Shown one piece after another: positions 7,482 to 14,449 of a DNA stretch of 35,961 bases. Origin of the DNA: Myxococcales bacterium (GTDB taxonomy: Bacteria; Myxococcota_A; Polyangia; Fen-1088); NCBI GenBank assembly GCA_003158455.1, contig PMJO01000346.1, forward strand, positions 24,207-60,167, given 5' to 3'. The position numbers were made by a program, and so were the translations under genes. Each line of letters opens with the position of its first letter. Positions within the stretch are counted from its first letter, which is position 1. The notes under the pieces were generated by a model. The model was not told where the DNA came from and searched no databases. It was given only the letters and a program-made list of their open reading frames with translations.

Positions 7482-10064
7482 ATGTCCACAGATGCCCGGT
7501 TCAAGTCCAAGCGTGATGCCCGCGCCGTCTTCGCGCTCGGAGTCGCGCCCCTGGCGCTTGGGTGTGCGGCCAGCGCACCCGCAAATCCCAGCGCGCCGGC
7601 CGCAGCTCCCGCGCCACCGACTGCCGCGAAAGACTTGCCCGCCCTTGGCTCTTCGGCGGATCGGCAGGTGGAAGCCTGGCTTTCCGCCATGACCGCCGAC
7701 GAAAAGATCGCGCTGGTTTCGGGCACTGGGTTCGAGACCGTCGGGGTTGCACGGCTGCACATTCCCAGCTTGCGCATGACCGATGGTCCGCTGGGGGTGC
7801 GCGTCGGCCAAGCTACCGCGTTTCCCGCGGGCGAGCTGCTGGCCGCGACCTTCGACCCCGCCCTGGTAGAGCGCGTGGGCGCGGCCGTTGCCCGCGAAAC
7901 CAAAGCGCACGGCAAAAACGTCATTCTGGGCCCGGCCGTGAATATCGCCCGCACTGCCCTTTGTGGGCGCAACTTCGAGTACTACGGCGAAGATCCCGAA
8001 CTGACCGCGCGCACCGCGGTCGCCTACATCAACGGCGTGCAAAGCCAGGGGGTCGTGGCCACCATCAAACACTTCGCGGCCAACAACCAGGAAACCGAGC
8101 GCATGTCGGTCAGTGCCGAGGTCGACGCACGCACTCTGCACGAAATCTACTTACCCGCGTTCGAGGCCGCGGTGAAGCAGGCTGGCGTGTGGGCGGTTAT
8201 GTGCGCGTACAACCGCGTGAACGGAGTGTACGCCTGTGAGAACCCAGGCTTGCTCGCGCAAACCCTCAAACGCGACTGGGGCTTCCGCGGCCTGGTCATG
8301 TCCGACTGGGGCGCGACCCACAGTCTGGCGCCGGCCATGCGCGCGGGGCTCGATCTTGAAATGCCGAAGGGCGAGCGATTCTCGCCCGCCGCCATTCGCC
8401 GCGCACTTGCCGGCAAAGAGATCGAGCCGGCCGTTATCGACGAGATGGTACGGCGGCAACTGCGTGCGATCGCCAGCTTGCGCCTGGACGAGGACGCGAG
8501 CGAGCATCCCGAAGCCACCGACACCGTCGAGCATCGCGCGCTCAACCGCGAGGCCGCGCGTTCTGGTTTCGTATTGCTGAAGAACGACCTTGGCACATTG
8601 CCGCTCGATCGCAGCAAGTTGCGTCGGATCGCAGTGGTCGGTCCGCGCGGGGGCTTGGTCGACGGAGGCGGGGGCAGCGCCCATGTCACGGCCACGCGCA
8701 CGGTTTCGCTCGTGGATGCGCTCCGCGCAGCCCTGGGCAACAAGGTGCGGGTTGACTTCGCGCCCGGCGAGATCACGCCGGAGGGACTTGCACCCATCCC
8801 CGCGTCCGTGCTCACGCCGCCGCCCGGGCACGCGGGGCCGGGGCTGCTCGGCGAATATTTCGTGGGGAAGGAGCGCGCGGGAACGCCCAAGTTGGTACGT
8901 GTGGATCCCACGGTGGATTTTCACTGGGAGCTCGCCGCACCGGCGCCCGGCTTGCCCGAGGATGGATTCTCCGTGCGCTGGACCGGCAAGCTGACGCCGC
9001 CCAAGTCCGGCCGGTACGCGCTCGGGCTGCGCTCTGACGATGGCTCGCGTCTGTACCTCGACGGCAAGCTGGTCATCGACGACTGGGGCGACCACCCTCC
9101 AACCCTCAAGACCACCGAAATCGAACTGCTCGGGGGCAAGGCCTACGACGTGCGCCTGGAATACTTCGAGGGCATCATCGGCGCCTCCGTCGAACTGCTG
9201 TGGCAGATGGCGGACAAGGATCCGCTTCGTCGCGTGGCCCAAGTCGCGCGCGGCGCGGATATTGTGATTGCCGCTGTCGGGGACGGCATGGGCGACGAAA
9301 CCGAGGGCGCCGACCGCGCGTCGCTTTCGCTGCCCGGCCGGCAGGACGAGATCGTGCGCGCCGCCGCGGCCGTGAATCCCAAGATCGTCGTCATCACCAC
9401 CGCGGGCGCGGCGCTAGCCATGCCCTGGCTCGCCCAGGTCCGCGCCGTGCTGCACGGCTGGTTTCCCGGCCAGGAGGCCGGCACGGCTTTCACCGACGTG
9501 CTCTTCGGCGACGTGAGTCCGTCGGGCAAGCTGCCCGTGACCTTTCCCAAGCGCCTGCAAGACGAACCCGCCTTCGACAATTTCCCCGGCAAGGACGGCA
9601 AGGTTGCCTATCGGGAAGGCATACTGGTCGGCTACCGCTGGTACGACACGCGCAAGATCAAGCCACTCTTCCCGTTCGGCTACGGGCTTTCCTACACAAC
9701 CTTCGCCTACCGCGATTTGACAGTCTCCGCCTGGGATCCCGAGCGCGGAGTCGGCGTTTCCCTCAAGGTGAAGAACACCGGCGCACGACCAGGTGCTGAA
9801 GTCGTGCAGGTCTACCTTCACGCCGCATCCGCGGCGGTTCCCCGTCCCGAGCAAGAGCTGCGCGCCTTTGCCAAGGTCGACCTCGCCCCGGGCGAGGAGC
9901 GCGAAGTCACCCTGAAGCTCCCGGTTCGCGCCTTCGCCTACTTCGATCCCAAATTTCCCGAACCCGACGCCTGGCACATCGACCCCGGCGCCTTCGAGAT
10001 CCGCGCCGCCAGCTCATCCCGCGACATCCGCCTGCGCGCAACCGTCACCGTGCCGGCCAAGTGA
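7482..10064 (+). CDS. GH3 beta-glucosidase-type lipoprotein with PA14 domain
   Basis: This 860-residue exported glycoside hydrolase is predicted to remove terminal beta-linked sugars from oligosaccharides. A basic N-terminus and hydrophobic core end in the lipobox LALGC (C28), followed by an Ala/Pro linker. The GH3 barrel spans about 60-335. It includes KHF (196-198) and the nucleophile context VMSDWGATHS (D275). The second GH3 domain begins near 360 and is split by a PA14 insertion at about 455-575 (LLGEYFVGKE to SVELLW). The likely acid/base is E608 in ETEGADRASLSLPGRQ. A fibronectin-III-like end domain covers about 755-860. The arrangement is that of PA14-bearing yeast and bacterial beta-glucosidases, in which PA14 shapes substrate specificity. 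AAGGAG 8 nt before the ATG supports the start. The exact sugar is unknown. Confidence 0.93.
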   Translation: MSTDARFKSKRDARAVFALGVAPLALGCAASAPANPSAPAAAPAPPTAAKDLPALGSSADRQVEAWLSAMTADEKIALVSGTGFETVGVARLHIPSLRMTDGPLGVRVGQATAFPAGELLAATFDPALVERVGAAVARETKAHGKNVILGPAVNIARTALCGRNFEYYGEDPELTARTAVAYINGVQSQGVVATIKHFAANNQETERMSVSAEVDARTLHEIYLPAFEAAVKQAGVWAVMCAYNRVNGVYACENPGLLAQTLKRDWGFRGLVMSDWGATHSLAPAMRAGLDLEMPKGERFSPAAIRRALAGKEIEPAVIDEMVRRQLRAIASLRLDEDASEHPEATDTVEHRALNREAARSGFVLLKNDLGTLPLDRSKLRRIAVVGPRGGLVDGGGGSAHVTATRTVSLVDALRAALGNKVRVDFAPGEITPEGLAPIPASVLTPPPGHAGPGLLGEYFVGKERAGTPKLVRVDPTVDFHWELAAPAPGLPEDGFSVRWTGKLTPPKSGRYALGLRSDDGSRLYLDGKLVIDDWGDHPPTLKTTEIELLGGKAYDVRLEYFEGIIGASVELLWQMADKDPLRRVAQVARGADIVIAAVGDGMGDETEGADRASLSLPGRQDEIVRAAAAVNPKIVVITTAGAALAMPWLAQVRAVLHGWFPGQEAGTAFTDVLFGDVSPSGKLPVTFPKRLQDEPAFDNFPGKDGKVAYREGILVGYRWYDTRKIKPLFPFGYGLSYTTFAYRDLTVSAWDPERGVGVSLKVKNTGARPGAEVVQVYLHAASAAVPRPEQELRAFAKVDLAPGEEREVTLKLPVRAFAYFDPKFPEPDAWHIDPGAFEIRAASSSRDIRLRATVTVPAK

Positions 10065-10171
10065 TTGGGGGCATTTGCAAGACCAGGAAATCGATCGGCG
10101 AGACAGGCGGACGACATGAAGAAGAACGACATTTCGCGGAAATCCGACTCACCATTCGCCGGAGGCCCAAC

Positions 10172-10438
10172 ATGAAGACAGTCGTGATCGGAATCGGGAG
10201 CGGCGCCAGCATGACCGCGATCATGGCCGTGTATCCCCGGCACAAGGCCTTGGTCGATGCGTTTGTCGCGCGTGGCGAGGTGATCGGCATTGGCCCCTTC
10301 GCCGACAAGGGCGGAAATCTCGCGATCTTTCGCAGTCGCGAAGCCGCCGAAGCGTTCGTCAAACAGGACCCCTTCGTGCTGGAAGGACTGATCAAGTCCT
10401 ACGACATTCACGAATGGGGCGACCAGATGATCACGTAG
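10172..10438 (+). CDS. YciI-like (YCII-domain) small protein
   Basis: This 88-residue protein has the ferredoxin-like alpha/beta YCII fold. The sequence runs YPRHKALVDAFVARGEVIGIGPFAD, then NLAIFRSREAAEAFVKQDPFVLEGL. H24 and D66 sit where the family's conserved His and Asp occur; in some relatives these support enzymatic or ligand-binding roles, but most members have no known reaction. The ATG at 10172 is preceded by GGAGG with a 6-nt spacer; a longer in-frame start at 10061 lacks such a site. It follows the beta-glucosidase by about 107 nt, and the two could share a transcript. There is no sign of a signal peptide, so it is probably cytoplasmic. Confidence 0.88.
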   Translation: MKTVVIGIGSGASMTAIMAVYPRHKALVDAFVARGEVIGIGPFADKGGNLAIFRSREAAEAFVKQDPFVLEGLIKSYDIHEWGDQMIT

Positions 10439-10477
10439 CCAGAGTCTGAGGACTCGCGGCTGCCCTCAGAATTCTGG
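10439..10477 (+). terminator. Stem-loop immediately after the YciI-like gene
   Basis: CCAGAGTCTGAGG (10439-10451) pairs with CCTCAGAATTCTGG (10464-10477) with one small mismatch loop. It starts at the base after the stop codon. No T-tract follows, so it may be a processing or Rho-associated hairpin rather than an intrinsic terminator. Its left arm also contains GAGTC-tgag-GACTC and resembles the palindrome at 7422. Confidence 0.4.
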
Positions 10478-10930
10478 CAGGAAACCTGCTTGAACGACAG
10501 CGATTGCGCGCTCGGCGACACACGCAATTACGATTGGCTGAGTAATGCGTGGACCTGCTCCTGGTGCCTGCCTCCGCCTTGAGGGCGTCCGGTAAAGCAC
10601 GTGACCGTAGCCGCCGGGGGCCCATGTCGCCGGCCGCGATTCTGATCGCAGTCCACGCGGTTGGGCTGGGCTGGCCGTCCTGGAAGTGAAGTGGCCGTCG
10701 CCCTTCAGTTCCACAAGTCGTGAGCCATGGGCCAAACCTCCCTTTACATAACTTTACGCAGTTTTACCTTCACGCAATACGTTTTCCGCGCGCGCGTGGC
10801 ATCTCATATATGCGCAGGACAGCACCCAGCGGCTTCCGACCATGGAGGAGCACGTGGCATCGACGAACAGGTACTCGCTGATAAGGATTCGTGTACATAG
10901 TCTCCAATCCAGCGCAGCACGGGGGAAAAC
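10478..10930. other. Intergenic region holding the likely promoter of the exported-protein locus
   Basis: No convincing gene is seen in about 450 bases. A minus-strand frame (10466-10735) has no recognisable family and no ribosome site. The AT-rich island at 10743-10767 carries three TTTAC repeats. The 160 bases after it form the probable leader of the lipoprotein gene at 10931. Confidence 0.45.
10743..10767 (+). promoter_or_regulatory. Three TTTAC direct repeats phased at 10 bp
   Basis: TTTAC occurs at 10743-10747, 10753-10757 and 10763-10767, exactly one helical turn apart, in an AT-rich patch of an otherwise GC-rich region. Such phasing fits a regulator that binds tandem half-sites on one face of the helix. 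It is about 165 nt upstream of the lipoprotein start at 10931. No clear -10 box can be assigned. Confidence 0.4.
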
Positions 10931-11599
10931 ATGAAGACCAATCGCGCTTTGCTTCTGCTCGCCTGGCCGCTGGTTGCCGGCCTGGTCTTGCTGCACGCCT
11001 GCGCTCGCACGGATCTGGATAGCTCAGGAGACCTTGGTTCGGGCGGGACGAGTACGGCTGGCACGCCAGGAGGCGTAGCTGCCGGTGGCGTGGGAGGGGT
11101 GCTCACAGGTTCAGGTGGAGCTGAGGCAACGGGCAACGACAGCGGCGGTCAGTCCGCGCAAGGGGGAACCCAGAATGGGCAACCGGTCGACACAGGAAGT
11201 GTCACAGCGGCTGGCGGGGCTATTGGGACGTCGCCGCCCGCAACCACTTCGACAGACACGGGCAGCGGGATCGATACGGGCGGCGGGATCGATACGGGAA
11301 GTGGGATCGATACAGGCAGCGGGATCGATACAGGAAGTGGAATCGATACGGGAAGTGGGACAGACACGGGCGGGCTTACATCCAGTGGCCGCAGTACGGA
11401 TACTGGCATTGGGACGTTCACCGGAATCGGTACGCCACCTACGGCGACCGGCATAGGGACATTCACTGGAATCGGCACGCCAACTGGCATCGGGACATTT
11501 ACTGGCATCGGGAGCTTTGGTGGGCGCGGTACCGGGGTTGGCATCGGGACAGCCACCGGCCGTAGCAGGGGGGGTAGCGGCACCGACACCTCAAGTTGA
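10931..11599 (+). CDS. Low-complexity Gly/Thr/Ser repeat lipoprotein
   Basis: This 222-residue exported protein begins MKTNRALLLLAWPLVAGLVLLHAC, a signal peptide with lipobox LHAC and lipid-bearing C24. The rest has no recognisable enzyme domain. A Gly/Ser/Thr-rich linker (about 30-105) is followed by six tandem DTGSGI-type hexapeptides (residues 109-144). A second block built on TGIGTF/TGIGTP runs to about 200, and the end is Gly/Arg-rich. The bias fits a flexible cell-surface stalk or spacer. GGGGGA about 5 nt before the ATG supports the start. It opens a run of exported proteins reaching to 19453. The function is unknown; the repeat could also be a length-variable surface antigen. Confidence 0.75.
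   Translation: MKTNRALLLLAWPLVAGLVLLHACARTDLDSSGDLGSGGTSTAGTPGGVAAGGVGGVLTGSGGAEATGNDSGGQSAQGGTQNGQPVDTGSVTAAGGAIGTSPPATTSTDTGSGIDTGGGIDTGSGIDTGSGIDTGSGIDTGSGTDTGGLTSSGRSTDTGIGTFTGIGTPPTATGIGTFTGIGTPTGIGTFTGIGSFGGRGTGVGIGTATGRSRGGSGTDTSS
11255..11362 (+). repeat. 18-bp in-frame tandem repeat (six units)
   Basis: Six consecutive 18-nt units encode DTGSGI, DTGGGI, DTGSGI, DTGSGI, DTGSGI and DTGSGT, with a partial seventh (DTGG). Units differ mainly at synonymous third positions, such as ggcagc versus ggaagt. This indicates selection on the peptide and some age since duplication. Copy-number change would stay in frame. Confidence 0.85.
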
Positions 11600-11682
11600 A
11601 TCATTTCACATAGGAAGCAGCACGTGCCAGAGGCGACTATTTCTGCCTCGCAAGCAAGCCGACAAGATGGGCGGCGAAGTCC

Positions 11683-12813
11683 ATGAAAAAGGGGCAAGAC
11701 AAACAGCGTCTCCTGCTTGAGGAGATCGGCACTTGCATACGCACCGCGCTCCAACGTGTCCAAGGCGCGCTGATTGAGTCGCGGCGCACCAGACAAGGCA
11801 TAATCCATGTGAGCGGACCGGCGGGCAAACTGGTTGAGGCCGGGCCAAGCAGCGAGCCTGCGCGCCGGTTGGCCGAAGAGAGGGTCAATGATGGTGCCGC
11901 TGCCAATGAAGCACTTCGGGCACAGCAGGACGACGAATCACCCACGATGGCCGAGAACACAACGGAATTCGCCTCGTTGGCTGAAGAACAGCTCATCAAG
12001 GACTGGCCCATTCTCGACGAGCCGGATAGCGGAGGTCACCACCGCGCGCGCCGATGGACATTCTTGGTAGCGGCGGCCGGCATCTTGGTCGCCGCCGGAG
12101 GCTCGTACGCCATGCGGGTCGGCCCGACCAGGGGCCGAGCCTCGGGATCTTCCTGTTCCGCGTCGCCGGCAGTCAGAATCCCGGCTGCAAGTGTTCCACC
12201 AGGGATCGGTGCCGGCCAGGGCATGGACAAGCCAGGGGCCGCGCCGTCTGTCGAGCAGGTGGCGGGGGCTGAGCCGCCCATTGCACCGCCCGTCAAAGCG
12301 GGCCCGGTCGCAGTTCCCGCGGACAGCCAGGCCACGCTGGCGAACGTCGCCGCACGAGAAACAGGAAGCCAGCCTCAGCGGGCATCGGGCGCGACGCTGA
12401 GCGCAGCGGTCGCTGGCCGCCAAGACCCGCCACCCACGCCGGGCACGGCTCCGCCCACTATGGAGGGACTCGGTGCACGTTGCCGCAAGATCGATGCCGG
12501 GGGAAAGGGCAAGCCGGCCCTGGTCTTGGCCGCGTGCCGCCCGGCCGTCGAGGCCGAGCCCGAGGCGGCTGATATCATGGTTATCCTGGCCCGCGCGGAG
12601 ATCGATCTCGGACGCGCGGCCCAGGCGCAGGCTTGGGCGAAGAAGGCACTACGGATCAAGAGCGATCTGCCGGAGGCATACGTCTTCCTGGGCGGGGCCG
12701 AACAGGAGATGGGAAGATCCGCCGAGGCCAGGGCCGCGTATAGGAAGTATCTAGAGCTTGCTCCCACCGGCCGCCATGCGCGCGAGCTACGCGCAGTTCT
12801 GGATAGCCTGTGA
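11683..12813 (+). CDS. Single-pass membrane protein with C-terminal TPR-like repeats
   Basis: This 376-residue protein has a charged, probably cytoplasmic N-terminus, then one transmembrane segment at about 125-144 (WTFLVAAAGILVAAGGSYAM, preceded by RARR). A long Ala/Pro-rich linker spans about 150-270. The C-terminal 90 residues form TPR-type helix pairs (ADIMVILARAEIDLGRAAQAQAWAKKALRIKSDLPEAYVFLGGAEQEMGRSAEARAAYRKYLELAP, given here only as a segment name for residues about 294-359). TPR regions bind partner proteins. The gene overlaps the next one by GTGA, indicating translational coupling with the DUF3443 lipoprotein. The upstream Shine-Dalgarno site is weak, so a later ATG at 11944 (M88) is possible. 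The partner and function are unknown. Confidence 0.72.
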   Translation: MKKGQDKQRLLLEEIGTCIRTALQRVQGALIESRRTRQGIIHVSGPAGKLVEAGPSSEPARRLAEERVNDGAAANEALRAQQDDESPTMAENTTEFASLAEEQLIKDWPILDEPDSGGHHRARRWTFLVAAAGILVAAGGSYAMRVGPTRGRASGSSCSASPAVRIPAASVPPGIGAGQGMDKPGAAPSVEQVAGAEPPIAPPVKAGPVAVPADSQATLANVAARETGSQPQRASGATLSAAVAGRQDPPPTPGTAPPTMEGLGARCRKIDAGGKGKPALVLAACRPAVEAEPEAADIMVILARAEIDLGRAAQAQAWAKKALRIKSDLPEAYVFLGGAEQEMGRSAEARAAYRKYLELAPTGRHARELRAVLDSL

Positions 12814-14090
12814 CAGCGGATTACAAGACTTGTGCGGCCGTATGGATCTCGTGGATCCCCGCCCTCCTGGGCCTGGGCGCGGCATGCAGCAGCAGCAATT
12901 CTAGCCACATTCCGAACACCATTGCTGCGCCTGCTGACAATGTGGCCGAGGTTTCCGTCGACTATGGGTTGCCCAGCAGCCCGTACATCAACGGACTGTT
13001 TGCGACCATAACCGTCTGCGTCCCCGGAACCAGCGATTGTCAAGAAGTCGACCACCTATTGGTCGACACTGGCTCCTCAGGCCTGCGCCTACTGAGCTCG
13101 GTGCTGACGCTTGCGCTGCCAAGCCGGACGGGCGCCACCGGGGGCGTTCTCGCGGAATGCAGTCAATTCATCGATTCCTTCGTCTGGGGCCCGCTGCAGA
13201 CCGCCGATCTCAGAGTAGCGGGCGAGTTGGCCGACGGACTCGCCATCCAGGTCATAGGCGAGTCAACCTATCCAGTGCCGAAGGATTGTACTGGCTCGGA
13301 CGCCAGCAATGTTACGGACTTGGGAGCCAACGGCTTGCTTGGGGTGAGTGCGTTTCTGCAGGATTGTGGGCCGGCCTGCGCCGCAGCCCCTGGCGCCAAC
13401 TCCGAAAACCCTGGTATGTATTACGAGTGCCCTTCCACCGCGGCGGGGGGATGTCAGGCCGTGGCCGTGCCGGTTGTGGAACAGGTCTCTAATCCGGTGG
13501 CCTTCTTCAGCCAAGACAACAACGGCAGCATTATCGAGCTACCCGGGATCCCCGCTGCTGGGGCGCCAAGCGTAACTGGAGCCCTGGTCTTCGGAATTGG
13601 CACGCAAGCAAACAACTCCTTGGGCGAAGCGGCAGTGTTGCGGCTTGACGCCTATGGCGATCTTCTGACCACGTTTTCCTCGAACGGCAGCGCAGTGACC
13701 GCCTTCGTCGACAGTGGCTCCAACGCAATCTACTTCCTCGACAGCGCCACTACCCACATTCCGACCTGCTCTGACGCGGACTACTCGGATTTCTACTGTC
13801 CCACCTCCACTGTAAATCTGTCTGCCAAGATTCTGGATTCCTACGGCTCGGTTCCAGTCGGCGTTGACTTCAGCATCGCCAACGCTGTTGGCTTGTCTGC
13901 CAACAACAACTACAGCAACGTCGCTTTCGACAATCTGGGCGGGCCGGGTGTCACCTCGCAATCAGGGGGGACAACGAACGAGGCCACGTATTTCGACTGG
14001 GGCCTCCCTTTCCATTTCGGCAGGAATGTCTTCACGGCCATCGAGGATCAGTCCACACCAGCAGGGAACGGCCCTTTCGTCGCCTTCTGA
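12810..14090 (+). CDS. DUF3443-family lipoprotein, pepsin-like architecture
   Basis: This 426-residue exported protein starts at a GTG overlapping the previous stop (GTGA). The signal peptide ends at lipobox LGAAC (C26). It matches DUF3443 through VDTGSSGLRLLSSVL near residue 85, FVDSGSNAIYF near 300 and DWGLPFHFGRNVFTAIEDQ near the end. These blocks also align with a two-lobed aspartic protease. There are two Asp motifs, D86-TGSS and D301-SGSN. A hydrophobic-hydrophobic-Gly element after the first (ANGLLGVSAF) resembles the pepsin DGILGL block. A GxxVF...GPFVAF ending is like the pepsin C-terminus. Several cysteines could form disulfides. Proteolytic activity is inferred and not established for the family. 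A site within the exported-protein cluster suggests action on surface proteins. Confidence 0.85.
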   Translation: MTADYKTCAAVWISWIPALLGLGAACSSSNSSHIPNTIAAPADNVAEVSVDYGLPSSPYINGLFATITVCVPGTSDCQEVDHLLVDTGSSGLRLLSSVLTLALPSRTGATGGVLAECSQFIDSFVWGPLQTADLRVAGELADGLAIQVIGESTYPVPKDCTGSDASNVTDLGANGLLGVSAFLQDCGPACAAAPGANSENPGMYYECPSTAAGGCQAVAVPVVEQVSNPVAFFSQDNNGSIIELPGIPAAGAPSVTGALVFGIGTQANNSLGEAAVLRLDAYGDLLTTFSSNGSAVTAFVDSGSNAIYFLDSATTHIPTCSDADYSDFYCPTSTVNLSAKILDSYGSVPVGVDFSIANAVGLSANNNYSNVAFDNLGGPGVTSQSGGTTNEATYFDWGLPFHFGRNVFTAIEDQSTPAGNGPFVAF

Positions 14091-14109
14091 GCGCGGACCG
14101 CTGCGGTCG

Positions 14110-14126
14110 CCCAGCGTCGCGCTGGG
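14110..14126 (+). repeat. Short perfect hairpin before the 46-aa ORF
   Basis: CCCAGCG-tcg-CGCTGGG is a 7-bp stem with a 3-nt loop, 18 nt before the ATG of the small ORF and 20 nt after the DUF3443 stop. It could mark the end of the upstream message or affect translation of the small ORF. Confidence 0.4.
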
Positions 14127-14144
14127 CGCAAGAAGGAGACCAAT

Positions 14145-14285
14145 ATGGCCAAGATGTCGCCAAGCGGCGCTCACGGGAGCGAAGCCGCCAATTCCTGGGC
14201 CGCGGAGTGGCGTGAACTGCACGCAGAAGATGCGCGCCTGCCAACCGAGGCAGAAATGCACAGGGAAAGGAACCGCACTGCCTGA
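14145..14285 (+). CDS. Small hypothetical protein, 46 aa
   Basis: ATG at 14145 is preceded by AAGGAG (14133-14138) with a 6-nt spacer, one of the best ribosome sites in the window. The frame encodes 46 residues, beginning MAKMSPSGAHGSEAANSW and ending in the charged ERNRTA before TGA at 14283. The middle (WAAEWRELHAEDARLPTEAE) could form an amphipathic helix. There is no signal peptide or membrane segment. It lies between two exported-protein genes and may be cotranscribed with the DUF3443 gene. No family is recognised; it rests on the ribosome site and protein-like composition. Confidence 0.45.
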   Translation: MAKMSPSGAHGSEAANSWAAEWRELHAEDARLPTEAEMHRERNRTA

Positions 14286-14400
14286 ACAGAGCCTCCGCTG
14301 AGCTGTGATGACTCATTCTCCATCTGTAGCCACCTCCCTACGTAATCATCGCCGTGCGGATCAAGGCACGCTAATTGCTTCGCTGAATGATGGTTGGACT

Positions 14401-14427
14401 GTAGCCCAAAGGCTTCAGCCTTTGCCT
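14401..14427. repeat. REP-like palindrome (AAAGGCT-TC-AGCCTTT)
   Basis: The 16-base palindrome at 14408-14423, with flanking GTAGCCC on the left, reads on the other strand as AAAGGCTGAAGCCTTT followed by GGGCTAC. Short palindromes of this kind recur between genes in several bacterial phyla. Only this copy is seen here. It ends 13 nt before the GGAGG ribosome site of the Cys-rich gene. Confidence 0.4.
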
Positions 14428-14449
14428 TCCGCCCGAGGAGGTCTGTCCA

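Noticed and set aside
7326-8141. N-terminal extension of the FHA-like gene frame to 8141 on the minus strand
   Set aside because: It is antisense to the signal peptide and catalytic domain of the beta-glucosidase and has no family character; the ATG at 7325 starts the folded domain.
10466-10735. 89-aa minus-strand frame in the intergenic region
   Set aside because: It has no ribosome site, no recognisable family and low-complexity composition.
11255-11362. CRISPR-like array
   Set aside because: The 18-bp repeats are contiguous with no spacers and encode in-frame peptide repeats.
11149-11808. Long minus-strand frame rich in Pro/Val/Ser repeats
   Set aside because: It is the reverse complement of the Gly/Thr repeat lipoprotein; the repeat keeps all frames open. 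The plus strand has the signal peptide and ribosome site.
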